Source of the DNA: Polaribacter aquimarinus
Lineage (GTDB): Bacteria; Bacteroidota; Bacteroidia; Flavobacteriales; Flavobacteriaceae
Assembly: GCF_003129485.1 (NCBI RefSeq)
Contig: NZ_QFFG01000003.1
Coordinates: 62,001 to 126,000 of the forward strand
DNA: 64,000 bases
Direction: 5' to 3'
The position numbers were made by a program, and so were the translations under genes. Shown piece by piece: positions 35,279 through 44,102 of the stretch. The notes under the pieces were generated by a model, which saw nothing but the letters and a program-made list of their open reading frames with translations, did no database searches and was not told the DNA's origin. Numbering within the stretch: the stretch's first letter is position 1; the number at the start of each line of letters is the position of its first letter.

Positions 35279-37138
35279 TTAAACTTCCTCTTCTACGTAA
35301 TCTAATTCAACCTTCAAATTATTAATAATAAATTTTTGTCTATCAGGTGTGTTTTTTCCCATATAGAACTGTAACATTTGCTCAATAGACATTTCTTTAT
35401 CTAACATTACAGGATCTAAACGAATATCATCACCAATAAAATGTACAAATTCATTTGGCGAAATCTCACCCAAACCTTTAAATCGAGTTATTTCTGGTTT
35501 ACCTCTTAACTTTTCTATGGCTGCTCGTTTTTCATCATCAGAATAACAATAAATGGTTTCTTTTTTGTTTCTAACTCTAAATAAAGGCGTTTCTAAAATA
35601 TATAAATGTCCTTCTTTGATTAACTCTGGGAAAAATTGCAAAAAGAAAGTTATCAATAACAAACGAATGTGCATTCCATCAACATCGGCATCAGTAGCAA
35701 TTACAATATTATTGTAACGCAAATCCTCTAAACCATCCTCTATATTTAATGCGGCTTGTAATAAATTGAATTCCTCATTTTCGTATACAATTTTCTTACT
35801 CAATCCATAAGAATTTAAAGGCTTTCCTTTTAAACTAAAAACAGCTTGCGTATTTACATTTCTAGATTTTGTAATGGAACCAGATGCTGAATCTCCCTCT
35901 GTAATAAACAACGTTGTTTCTAAATGTGCTTCTTTTTTGGTATCCCCTAAATGAATTCTACAATCGCGTAATTTTTTATTGTGCAAGCTTGCCTTTTTAG
36001 CTCTGTCTCTCGCCAATTTTCGAATGCCAGAAAGTTCTTTACGTTCTTTTTCTGCTTGAATTATTTTCTTCTGTAGTTTGTCTGCTACTTCGGTATTTCT
36101 ATGCAAATAATTATCCAATTTTGTTTTTACAAAATCGTTTATATAGGTTCTTACCGTTGGCAAATCACCACCCATTTCTGTAGAGCCTAATTTTGTTTTA
36201 GTCTGACTTTCAAAAACAGGCTCCATTACTTTTATGGCAATTGCAGAAATAATCGATTTACGAACATCAGATGCTTCAAAATTTTTACCAAAAAAATCAC
36301 GAATGGTTTTTACAACTGCTTCACGAAATGCAGATTGATGCGTTCCTCCCTGGGTAGTATGCTGCCCATTTACAAAGGAATGATATTCCTCTGAATACTG
36401 AGTTTTACTATGTGTAATAGCAACTTCAATATCATCTCCTTTTAAATGAATTATCGGATACAACATATCATCTTGATTGTTATTATCTTCCAACAAGTCC
36501 TTTAATCCATTTTCAGAAAAGTATTTTTCTCCATTAAAAATAATGGTTAGACCAGGGTTTAAATAGACATAATTCTTCAACATTTTAGCTACATATTCAT
36601 TTCTGAATTTGTAGTTTTTAAAAATGGTTTCATCTGGTATAAACTGAACTTTGGTGCCTTTTCTTCTTGAGGTTTCTTCTAAAAATTCTTGATTCTCTAG
36701 GCTTCCTTGACTAAATTCTGCAGATGCAGATTTTCCTTCTCTTGTAGATTCAACCCTAAAAAAAGAAGAAAGCGCATTTACAGCTTTGGTCCCTACTCCA
36801 TTTAAACCTACAGATTTTTTAAACGCTTTAGAATCATATTTGCCGCCTGTATTCATTTTAGAAACTACATCAACCACTTTTCCTAAAGGAATTCCTCGAC
36901 CATAATCACGAACAGTAACTTTACTTCCTTGTATAGAAATTTCTATAGTTTTTCCAGCTCCCATTACATATTCATCAATAGAATTATCCAGAACTTCTTT
37001 AACTAGAATATAGATTCCGTCATCAGCTGAAGAACCATCTCCTAACTTTCCAATATACATTCCAGGACGCATTCTAATGTGTTCTTTCCAATCTAAAGAG
37101 CGAATATTATCTTCTGTGTATTTTGTTTCTCTACTCAT
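35279..37138 (-). CDS. parE: DNA topoisomerase IV subunit B
   Basis: This 619-aa GHKL ATPase subunit shows the ATP-binding motifs [12 protein letters not shown] and DYGRGIPLG with [15 protein letters not shown], the transducer domain, and the TOPRIM motifs [12 protein letters not shown] and [15 protein letters not shown]. The C-terminal dimerisation signature is [13 protein letters not shown]. It supplies ATP-driven strand passage to ParC. It is the first gene of the parE-parC run. The 315 bp upstream contain only AT-rich sequence shared with the divergent lysA gene. Confidence 0.93.
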   Translation of the reverse strand: MSRETKYTEDNIRSLDWKEHIRMRPGMYIGKLGDGSSADDGIYILVKEVLDNSIDEYVMGAGKTIEISIQGSKVTVRDYGRGIPLGKVVDVVSKMNTGGKYDSKAFKKSVGLNGVGTKAVNALSSFFRVESTREGKSASAEFSQGSLENQEFLEETSRRKGTKVQFIPDETIFKNYKFRNEYVAKMLKNYVYLNPGLTIIFNGEKYFSENGLKDLLEDNNNQDDMLYPIIHLKGDDIEVAITHSKTQYSEEYHSFVNGQHTTQGGTHQSAFREAVVKTIRDFFGKNFEASDVRKSIISAIAIKVMEPVFESQTKTKLGSTEMGGDLPTVRTYINDFVKTKLDNYLHRNTEVADKLQKKIIQAEKERKELSGIRKLARDRAKKASLHNKKLRDCRIHLGDTKKEAHLETTLFITEGDSASGSITKSRNVNTQAVFSLKGKPLNSYGLSKKIVYENEEFNLLQAALNIEDGLEDLRYNNIVIATDADVDGMHIRLLLITFFLQFFPELIKEGHLYILETPLFRVRNKKETIYCYSDDEKRAAIEKLRGKPEITRFKGLGEISPNEFVHFIGDDIRLDPVMLDKEMSIEQMLQFYMGKNTPDRQKFIINNLKVELDYVEEEV

Positions 37139-37489
37139 AAAAAATCCTTACTACGATTAGGTTTGAAGTAATTGCTAATATAGCATTAACACTCATAAAA
37201 TGAAATGGCAGTGATAATTAGTTATTAACAGGATTTCAACGATTGCATAGTCTCCATTTTAAGTAATATATTATCAATTAAACCGGAATAATTTGACTAA
37301 ACTCAAGAACTCATCATCTATTGGGTTTCGTTTTAAAAACTTTTTGAATTGTATAACCACCACTTATTTTTAAAAACTACTTTTTCACCCTAAAAAAAAC
37401 AAAAAAAAACAATATGTTATATTTTTTAACAAATCGCTAAACAACTCAACATTTTGATTATTTTTGGTCTCTCAAATAAATCATTTACA
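37139..37489. other. Intergenic region between divergent parE and lysA
   Basis: No gene, hairpin terminator or RNA is visible. It presumably holds both promoters, but I found no exact TAnnTTTG with a spaced TTG. An A-rich stretch lies near 37390-37420. Confidence 0.5.
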
Positions 37490-38731
37490 GTGGAAAGAAC
37501 ACAACTTTTAGAATTAGCAAATAAGTACGGAAGTCCTTTATATGTTTACGATACCGACAAAATTGAATCACAATACAACAGGTTAACTGATGCCTTTAGC
37601 AGTGTTAAAAATTTAAAGTTAAACTATGCAGTTAAAGCACTTTCGAATATCAATATTTTAAAGTTTTTTAAAAATTTAGGTTCAGGGTTAGACACGGTTT
37701 CTATTCAAGAAGTTCAGTTGTGTTTAACTACAGGGATTAATCCTCATGACATTATTTTTACTCCAAATGGTGTTTCATTAACCGAAATTGAAGAAGTTGC
37801 CAAGTTAGGAGTTCAAATTAATATAGACAACCTTTCTATACTGGAACAATTTGGTCAAAAACACCCTGAAATTCCAGTTTGTGTTCGTATTAATCCGCAT
37901 ATTATGGCAGGTGGAAATTCTAAAATTTCTGTAGGTCATATTGATTCTAAATTCGGCATTTCAATTCATCAAGTTCCACATATTAAACGTGTTGTAGAAA
38001 ATACCGGCATGAACATCAACGGGATTCATATGCATACTGGATCTGATATTTTAGATATAGATACTTTTTTGCGTGCATCAGATATTTTATTTGATGTTGC
38101 TCGTCAATTTGATAATATAGATTTTATCGATTTTGGTAGTGGATTTAAGGTACCCTATAAAGAAGGAGATATTTCTACAGATATTGAACAATTAGGAATT
38201 CAACTTTCTGCTCGTTTCAATGAGTTTTGTAATGAGTACGGAAAAGAAATTACTTTAATGTTTGAACCTGGAAAGTTCTTGGTTTCAGAGGCTGGTGTTT
38301 TTTTAGCAAAAGTTAATGTAGTTAAACAAACTACTTCAACAGTTTTTGCACATGTAGATTCTGGTTTCAATCACTTAGTAAGACCTATGATGTATGATTC
38401 TTATCATCATATTTCTAATATTTCTAATCCAGAAGGTAGGGACAGATACTACTCTGTTGTAGGTTATATTTGCGAAACTGATACTTTTGGTTCTAATAGA
38501 AGGATTTCTGAAATTTCTGAAGAGGATATTTTATGTTTCCATAATGCAGGAGCTTATTGTTATTCTATGGCTTCTAACTACAACTCTCGATATCTACCAG
38601 CAGAAGTTATGGTTGTAAATGGACAAGATTATTTAATCAGAAAAAGACAAACTATTCAAGATATTTTACACAATCAAGAGATTGTGGAGTTGCCAACTAA
38701 AGCTTCAATTAAAGAGGAAGCAACCGCTTAA
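37490..38731 (+). CDS. lysA: Diaminopimelate decarboxylase
   Basis: A fold-type III PLP enzyme that makes L-lysine from meso-diaminopimelate. Signatures are the PLP lysine in LNYAVKALSNINILK, the HMHTGSDI loop, DFGSGFKVPY, EPGKFLVSEAG and the C-terminal HNAGAYCYSMASNYNSR. There is no ATG at the front: the GTG at 37490 gives MERTQLLELANKYGSPLYVYD, matching the usual family start, while a TTG at 37454 would add 12 residues. Length is 413 or 425 aa accordingly. It is monocistronic, with a terminator behind it. Confidence 0.92.
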   Translation: MERTQLLELANKYGSPLYVYDTDKIESQYNRLTDAFSSVKNLKLNYAVKALSNINILKFFKNLGSGLDTVSIQEVQLCLTTGINPHDIIFTPNGVSLTEIEEVAKLGVQINIDNLSILEQFGQKHPEIPVCVRINPHIMAGGNSKISVGHIDSKFGISIHQVPHIKRVVENTGMNINGIHMHTGSDILDIDTFLRASDILFDVARQFDNIDFIDFGSGFKVPYKEGDISTDIEQLGIQLSARFNEFCNEYGKEITLMFEPGKFLVSEAGVFLAKVNVVKQTTSTVFAHVDSGFNHLVRPMMYDSYHHISNISNPEGRDRYYSVVGYICETDTFGSNRRISEISEEDILCFHNAGAYCYSMASNYNSRYLPAEVMVVNGQDYLIRKRQTIQDILHNQEIVELPTKASIKEEATA

Positions 38732-38754
38732 AAACAAGCAACACAACTATATAA

Positions 38755-38793
38755 ATCTGCCATAAAATTTCGATTTTTTGGCAGATATTTTTT
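38755..38793 (+). terminator. Terminator of lysA
   Basis: ATCTGCCA (38755-38762) pairs with TGGCAGAT (38779-38786), with a further AAAAT/ATTTT inner pairing, and is followed by a T run. Confidence 0.7.
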
Positions 38794-38821
38794 TACATTT
38801 ACATAACAAAACAAACAACTA

Positions 38822-39433
38822 ATGAAAATTTTAGGAATAGGTAGTAATTACGTAACTGATTTAAAAGATATTGCAGAAAAGAAGAAAAATAAAAAGTTCA
38901 TCTTCTCAAAACCAGAAACAGCTTTAGCCATAAACTGCGATATTGACTATCCCGTTATTACAAATAAATTGGTTTATGAAATAGAATTGGTAATTAAAAT
39001 TGGAAAAGAAGGTAAAAATATAGCAGTCGAAGATGCTAATTCTTATGTTTCTGAAATTGCAGTAGGTATTGATTATACTGCAAAAGATGTCTTAAATAAC
39101 GATAGAGAATTTAAACATCCTTGGGATTTAGCTAAAGGTTTTGATGGTGCAGCACCAATTTCTAGTTTTAGGCCTGTATCCGATTTTCCTGATTTAAATG
39201 ACATTAATTTTGATTTAAAAATTAACAAAAAACAAGTTCAAGTTGGTAATACTGCTTATATGATTAATGATTTTGCTGATATTATTAGTTATATATCAAC
39301 TTTTATGACATTACAACCTGGTGATTTAATTTTTACAGGTACTCCAGCTGACGGAATTGGAGAGAACCAAAAAGGAGATCGTTTACAATTATTTGTAGAA
39401 AATGAATTGTGGTTAGATTTTAAAATCAACTAA
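38822..39433 (+). CDS. Fumarylacetoacetate hydrolase (FAH) family protein
   Basis: This 203-aa protein is the short, single-domain form of the FAH family. Metal-ligand and core motifs are KPETALAINC, the E-x-E of YEIELVIKIGK, AVGIDYTAKDV, KGFDGAAPIS, and LQPGDLIFTGTPADGIG. Relatives hydrolyse or decarboxylate acylpyruvates or oxaloacetate. The substrate is unknown. The GNAT gene begins one base after its stop. Confidence 0.88.
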   Translation: MKILGIGSNYVTDLKDIAEKKKNKKFIFSKPETALAINCDIDYPVITNKLVYEIELVIKIGKEGKNIAVEDANSYVSEIAVGIDYTAKDVLNNDREFKHPWDLAKGFDGAAPISSFRPVSDFPDLNDINFDLKINKKQVQVGNTAYMINDFADIISYISTFMTLQPGDLIFTGTPADGIGENQKGDRLQLFVENELWLDFKIN

Positions 39434-39434
39434 A

Positions 39435-39950
39435 ATGAAAATTAGACTTTCTACTATTGATGATATTCCAAGAATTATGGTAATTATTAATGATGCAAAA
39501 GCATTGTTAAAGTCTTTAAATATTGATCAATGGCAAAACGGGTATCCGAATCAGGCACAAGTTGAAAATGATATTGTTAATAAAGAAAGTTATGTGATTT
39601 TTAATGATGAAAATAAAATTTTGGCTACTACTATGTTTACTACTAGAAAAGAACCTACTTACAAAAAAGTAATCGATGGCAATTGGTTTATAGACGAATC
39701 TTTACCATATGGAGTAATTCATAGATTAGCAATAGCAGAGGAATTTAGAGGCATGGGTATTGCTAAGTTTGTGTTTGAAGAATTACATCAAAACCTAATC
39801 CAACAAAACATTAAAAGTTTAAAAATTGATACACACGAAGAGAATTTAGGAATGCAATCTCTTATTAAGAAGATGGGATATAAATATTGTGGAATAATTT
39901 ACACAAATTATGGTGCAAAACGCTTAGCTTTTGAAAAAATGATTAAATAA
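39435..39950 (+). CDS. GNAT-family N-acetyltransferase
   Basis: This 171-aa protein opens with MKIRLSTIDDIPRIMVIINDA and has the acetyl-CoA-binding motif A in VIHRLAIAEEFRGMGIAKFVFEEL, followed by IKSLKIDTHEENLGMQSLIKKMGY. It is a typical single-domain GNAT of unknown acceptor. It forms a two-gene unit with the FAH-family gene. Its 3' end overlaps the 3' end of the convergent histidine kinase gene by 8 bp. Confidence 0.88.
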   Translation: MKIRLSTIDDIPRIMVIINDAKALLKSLNIDQWQNGYPNQAQVENDIVNKESYVIFNDENKILATTMFTTRKEPTYKKVIDGNWFIDESLPYGVIHRLAIAEEFRGMGIAKFVFEELHQNLIQQNIKSLKIDTHEENLGMQSLIKKMGYKYCGIIYTNYGAKRLAFEKMIK

Positions 39951-41466
39951 CAGAATAAATTTTATTTAAAAAAACTTCCGAAGTAAAAGGTTTAGAAATT
40001 ACATCAAAAAAACCAATTTTTATATAACCATCAATATCCTCTTTAGTTGCGTTAGCTGTTAATGCTAGCACTGGTGTTTTAGGGTTAAATTCCTTAAAAA
40101 TTGATGCTTTTTGAATTAACTCCTCACCTGTCATATTTGGCATATTTATATCCAATAGAATTACATCAAAAGTTGTTGATTCAATTTTAGATAATGCTTC
40201 TAAACCATCTTTAACAATAGTAATTTCTGCACTCGCATTAGTTAAAAAATGATGAACTATAGTTTGATTTAACAAATCATCATCTGCAACTAAAATCTTC
40301 TTTCCTTTTAAATTTATTATACTATCATTTAAAGATATATTTGCTTTTTTTATGGTGTGTTTTAAGTATTTTTTTAATGGTATTTCAACAAAAAAAGTAG
40401 TTCCTACATTTAGTTCACTTTCAACAAATATTTTGCCGTTCATTGCGCTTACTAATCGATTTACTATTGCAAGTCCTAAACCTGCTCCTCCTTTTATTCT
40501 TTGGTCTGCTATCTTATTTTGTTGATATTCTTCAAAAATTTTAGTTAATTGTTTTTCAGACATCCCTCTACCTGTATCTGTAATACCAAACTGAATATTA
40601 ATAGATTTTGATTTCTCTGAGATAATTTTGGCTATAGTTTTTATCTTTCCTTTTTTTGTAAATTTTATAGCATTACTAATTAGATTTGATAAAATTTGGT
40701 GAATCCTAACACTATCACCTAAAAGTTTATTAGGTATATTCTTATCAACTTCAAAAATAAGTTTTACATCTTTATTTTGTTGTTGATGCTTAAAATCATT
40801 TTTACAATTTATAATAATTTCTTCTAATGATATTTGCTCAGAAACCAACTCTAATTTACCTGCTTCTATTCTTGATAAATCCAAAATATCATCAACAATT
40901 ACTTTTAAGTTTTTTCCTGCTGCAGTTAAATTTTTAATATGCTTTATTACATTATCATTCAATTGTTCTAAAGAAATAAGCTCTGTATATCCTAGTATAG
41001 CATTTAAAGGATTACGTATCTCGTGGCTCATCATTGCTAGAAATCGAGATTTTTCTTCATTTGCTTTGTCTGCAATTTTTCGAAGTCTGTCTAATTCTTT
41101 ATTTTTTTCTGCAATCTCTCTTTTAACAAAGAAAATATCATTTCTATTTTGATTCAGCTGATCTACAATTTTATAAACATTAGTTCGATTATGAATGAGA
41201 ATTTTAATCGAGTTATTGTTTTTAAAAACCTCCAAATCAACATTAAACTCTTGATTATCAGAAAAAACAACCATACCTTCTAAAAGAAAAGGCTCTTTAA
41301 TTTCTAGAGCATCTAAAGTTCCTTCTAAAAAAGGACAAGTATTGTAAACAGTATCTTTTAAAATAAATTCATTCTTAATAAACTTGCCTGCATCTATGCT
41401 TTGAATTACTCCTGAAAAATCAGTAGTGATTTGTAAAAAAACATCTTCAATTTTAGCAGGTATCAA
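39943..41466 (-). CDS. Hybrid histidine kinase with C-terminal receiver, last gene of the GTPase operon
   Basis: This 507-aa soluble protein starts at a TTG (41466-41464), with no alternative until Met65. An N-terminal ~100-residue sensor-like domain is followed by a coiled coil (~105-140), HisKA with the phospho-acceptor His148 (FLAMMSHEIRNPLNAI), a HATPase domain (NLISNAIKFTKKG, GITDTGRGM, GGAGLGLAI) and a receiver domain with the phospho-accepting Asp in DVILLDINMPNMTG. No membrane segment is present, so the input is cytosolic. It starts 6 bp after the small-GTPase gene, suggesting that the GTPase module feeds it (inference). Confidence 0.9.
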   Translation of the reverse strand: MIPAKIEDVFLQITTDFSGVIQSIDAGKFIKNEFILKDTVYNTCPFLEGTLDALEIKEPFLLEGMVVFSDNQEFNVDLEVFKNNNSIKILIHNRTNVYKIVDQLNQNRNDIFFVKREIAEKNKELDRLRKIADKANEEKSRFLAMMSHEIRNPLNAILGYTELISLEQLNDNVIKHIKNLTAAGKNLKVIVDDILDLSRIEAGKLELVSEQISLEEIIINCKNDFKHQQQNKDVKLIFEVDKNIPNKLLGDSVRIHQILSNLISNAIKFTKKGKIKTIAKIISEKSKSINIQFGITDTGRGMSEKQLTKIFEEYQQNKIADQRIKGGAGLGLAIVNRLVSAMNGKIFVESELNVGTTFFVEIPLKKYLKHTIKKANISLNDSIINLKGKKILVADDDLLNQTIVHHFLTNASAEITIVKDGLEALSKIESTTFDVILLDINMPNMTGEELIQKASIFKEFNPKTPVLALTANATKEDIDGYIKIGFFDVISKPFTSEVFLNKIYSVI

Positions 41467-41472
41467 AAAAAG

Positions 41473-41958
41473 TTATTTTAAAGTTTGGGCAGTTAATTGC
41501 ATAAAGGCATCTTCTACATTATCTCCTTCTTTAGCACTTGTAATCAAGTCAATATCAACAGAAACTTTTTTGACTACATTTTGAACTTCTTCATCTGTAA
41601 GTAAATCTTTCTTATTACCAACAATAGTAATATTTTCAATACCAGACAAATCTTTTACCATTTGTAAATTTTTATCAATGGTTAAAAATGTTTCTTCTCT
41701 ACTTAAGTCAAAAACAAACATAGCGCCATGAGCTCCTAAAAAATAAGCTTTCGGGATTTTTTCGTTACCACTTGTACCAGCAACATCCCAAATCATCAGT
41801 TTAATAGTTTCATTTTGATACTCTACCACTTTTTTACTCACTCTAACACCAATGGTACTAATATAATCTTCAGAAAATTCATTCAAGACAAACCTTCTAA
41901 TTAAAGAGGTTTTACCTACACCAAAATTACCAACTAGTAACACTTTTTTTGCAATCAT
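41473..41958 (-). CDS. Ras/Rab-like small GTPase
   Basis: This 161-aa protein is a single-domain GTPase of the Ras superfamily. G1 is GNFGVGKTS at 10-18, G2 the Thr35 of STIGV, G3 WDVAG at 57-61, G4 NKKD at 115-118 and G5 TSAKEG at 140-145. Two residues that support hydrolysis in Ras differ: Gly12 is matched by Phe12 and the catalytic Gln61 by Thr62 (DVAGTSGNE). Slow intrinsic hydrolysis is therefore expected, making it dependent on a partner. It lies 12 bp after the roadblock-like gene and 6 bp before the kinase gene. Confidence 0.88.
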   Translation of the reverse strand: MIAKKVLLVGNFGVGKTSLIRRFVLNEFSEDYISTIGVRVSKKVVEYQNETIKLMIWDVAGTSGNEKIPKAYFLGAHGAMFVFDLSREETFLTIDKNLQMVKDLSGIENITIVGNKKDLLTDEEVQNVVKKVSVDIDLITSAKEGDNVEDAFMQLTAQTLK

Positions 41959-41970
41959 ATGCTAAGACTA

Positions 41971-42783
41971 TTATTGCTCTTCAATTAATTGTTGAAAAAT
42001 TACATTATTCAACCTATTTTCATCAGATAAATATGAGCGATCTCTTAAAATAATTTCTGCCAAATTGTTAATTCTATCAGATAATTCTTCTTTAAAAGTA
42101 GTGTTTAATACACCTGAGCAAGCAATAGCAATATATATGCTCTTAAAATTTTGAATAGAAAGTTGAAAGGTTTCAAACTTAATATCTTCTAAGTCTTGAC
42201 CTTCTTTTGAAAAAGCATCTTCTACAAATGATTTAATAGCAGTTAACATTCCAGAAACCATATCTTTGTCTGCTATATTACCTCTAGAATAGCTCCCAGA
42301 AAGTAAACCAGATTCTTTTTCGATAATAAAAACTTCCTCTATAATAGGTTCGAAAACCTCTTGTAAAACAACATCTGCATCATTTTTCTTTCCTTTAAAA
42401 AAGCGTTTTAAAATTTCTTGAATAGAGAATTTTTCTTTAACGGTTTTGTTTACGCTCTCAGTTAACTTTGTAATTTCGCTAATAATAGCTTTCTTAACCA
42501 ACTTACCCATTATTGGGTATAAGGCTTCTACAACTTCGTCTTGAGAATCTCTAATTTGAACTTTAATAGTTTCTGTAATAGTATCTCCAAAGTATTCTGG
42601 AAACTTTTCACGAAGATCTAAGATTTTTTCATCCATTAATGGAGAAACATTCTTAGCTAACTTTTCTTTAAGAATTACCTCTTTACTAAGAGATTCAAAC
42701 TTTTCTCTATCTTCAGCTAATAAAAGTTCTCTGAGTAACTCAAAACGATTGTCTTTTGTGTTATCTACAGGCGTTTTTTTCAT
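41971..42783 (-). CDS. GTPase-associated protein with putative roadblock/longin-like C-terminal domain
   Basis: This 270-aa protein has an N-terminal motif FELLRELLLAEDREKF (~14-29), a helical middle with EALYPIMGKLVKKAI (~86-100) and IQEILKRFFKGKK, and a C-terminal ~120-residue alpha/beta domain beginning VFIIEKESGLLSGSYSRG (151-168) and continuing DMVSGMLTAIKSFVEDAF. I recognise this layout from the N-terminal half of some OmpA-domain proteins of other bacteria encoded beside small GTPases. Here no OmpA domain or signal is present. The C-terminal domain looks roadblock/longin-like (inference), a fold that regulates Ras-like GTPases. It abuts its upstream neighbour without a gap. Confidence 0.7.
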   Translation of the reverse strand: MKKTPVDNTKDNRFELLRELLLAEDREKFESLSKEVILKEKLAKNVSPLMDEKILDLREKFPEYFGDTITETIKVQIRDSQDEVVEALYPIMGKLVKKAIISEITKLTESVNKTVKEKFSIQEILKRFFKGKKNDADVVLQEVFEPIIEEVFIIEKESGLLSGSYSRGNIADKDMVSGMLTAIKSFVEDAFSKEGQDLEDIKFETFQLSIQNFKSIYIAIACSGVLNTTFKEELSDRINNLAEIILRDRSYLSDENRLNNVIFQQLIEEQ

Positions 42784-43134
42784 CTATTCTTGCAACATCA
42801 ATGCAATTTTCTCTAAAGCTTTTCCTAATTTTCTTCTATCTGCTTTTTCATCATCTAAATCTGCTAATCTTTTATCTAAATCATCATTTAAATCTTGAAA
42901 TTTATGATCCATTAAGCTTTCTAGATCAGATAATTTATTTTCTAAATTAGTAACAGCTTCTTGTAAATTCTTATCTGTTGCATCTTTTAGCGATTGAATT
43001 TTGTTATATACATCAGCAAATTCACTGTTGTATTCCTTCATGTTTTCACCAAAGATGAGTTCTCTTACCGCTGCAATTCTGTCTATTTCTTTTTGACTTT
43101 CAACAGCTTTATTCTTGTCTTTATTTTCTGCCAT
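42784..43134 (-). CDS. Short coiled-coil protein, first gene of the GTPase operon
   Basis: This 116-aa, highly charged, entirely helical protein has an extended coiled coil from ~45 to 115 (heptads in LENKLSDLESLMDHKFQDL). Its segment VRELIFGENMKEYNSEF near residue 25 resembles LRELLLAEDREKFESLS in the next protein, so the two share an N-terminal module. That suggests that both dock on the same partner. The next gene starts on the base after its stop. It is probably a scaffold; no enzymatic motif is seen. Confidence 0.72.
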   Translation of the reverse strand: MAENKDKNKAVESQKEIDRIAAVRELIFGENMKEYNSEFADVYNKIQSLKDATDKNLQEAVTNLENKLSDLESLMDHKFQDLNDDLDKRLADLDDEKADRRKLGKALEKIALMLQE

Positions 43135-43210
43135 TTATTTTAAGTTGGTTATTTTGTAACTATATCTATAACGAGTTTGATTGAGTTGCCTGAAATCATA
43201 GGCATTCTAA

Positions 43211-43218
43211 CAAATATA
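43211..43218 (-). promoter_or_regulatory. Predicted -7 element of the GTPase operon
   Basis: The minus strand reads TATATTTG (TAnnTTTG) about 77 bp before the coiled-coil gene's ATG. A -33 TTG at proper distance is not evident. Confidence 0.35.
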
Positions 43219-43242
43219 CATTAAAAAACAAATTATAAAAAT

Positions 43243-44025
43243 CTAAACTTCGATTTTTAAACCATCATAAGCTAAAAACACATTTTCTGGAAGCTGTTTT
43301 GAAACTTCTTCATGAAAACCTAATTTGTGACTAATGTGAGTAAAATAAGCTCTTTTGGGCTTAAGTTCTTCAACAAAATCTAATGCTTCTTGTAAATTAA
43401 AATGTGTTGTATGTGGTTTTATTCTTAAGGCATCAACTACTAAAACATCTAAATTTTTAAGCTTTTCTTTTTCAGCAGGTTCCACAAATTTCACATCTGT
43501 TAAATAGGCAAAATTTTGAAAACGATAAGCAGTTATTGGTAACTTTCCATGAAAAACTTCAATTGGAATTACTTCTAAACCATCTACTTTGAACTTAGTT
43601 TTATAAACAATTTTTGGTTTTACAGTTGGAGCGCCAGGATATTTAAACTTAGGGTTAAAAATGTATTCAAATCGCTTTTCCAAACTATGTAAAGTTCTTT
43701 TATTTAAATAAATAGGCATCTCTCCTAATTGATAACAAAAGGGGCGTAAATCATCTAAACCCCCAATATGATCTGCATGTTCGTGAGTAAAAAAAACTCC
43801 ATTTAAAGATTGTATGTCTTCTCTTAACATTTGCTGCCTAAAATCTAACCCACAATCTACTGTGTAAGTCACATCATCCCAAGAAATTAAAATTGATGAA
43901 CGCAAACGTTTGTCTTTAGGGTTTTTTGACTTACATACAGGGTCATTACTTGCAATCATAGGAATTCCTTGAGAAGTTCCTGTACCTAAAAAGGTAATTT
44001 TTAACAGTTTTTTGGTAAAATTCAT
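43243..44025 (-). CDS. MBL-fold metal-dependent hydrolase (PhnP-like)
   Basis: A ~260-aa cytosolic metallo-beta-lactamase-fold protein. The start ITFLGTGTSQGIPM and the metal motif FFTHEHADHIGGLDDLRPF (HxHxDH) are typical of PhnP/RNase Z-like phosphodiesterases, with further His ligands in VFHGKLPI and YFTHISHKLG. Two adjacent ATGs (44028 and 44025) open the domain; an ATG at 44061 would overlap the promoter of the divergent gene and is unlikely. Substrate unknown, probably a cyclic nucleotide or phosphodiester. Confidence 0.87.
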   Translation of the reverse strand: MNFTKKLLKITFLGTGTSQGIPMIASNDPVCKSKNPKDKRLRSSILISWDDVTYTVDCGLDFRQQMLREDIQSLNGVFFTHEHADHIGGLDDLRPFCYQLGEMPIYLNKRTLHSLEKRFEYIFNPKFKYPGAPTVKPKIVYKTKFKVDGLEVIPIEVFHGKLPITAYRFQNFAYLTDVKFVEPAEKEKLKNLDVLVVDALRIKPHTTHFNLQEALDFVEELKPKRAYFTHISHKLGFHEEVSKQLPENVFLAYDGLKIEV

Positions 44026-44047
44026 CATAACAAAAATAGTATAAAAA

Positions 44048-44079
44048 TTGACTGATAGCACTCTATTTTAGTACATTTG
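44048..44079 (+). promoter_or_regulatory. Predicted promoter of the 480-aa conserved gene
   Basis: TTG at 44048-44050, a 21-nt spacer, then TACATTTG at 44072-44079 fits the Bacteroidota consensus. The ATG lies 24 bp downstream. The promoter overlaps any longer form of the divergent MBL gene. Confidence 0.6.
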
Positions 44080-44102
44080 TTTTAACCTTAAAATAATAAT
44101 AC

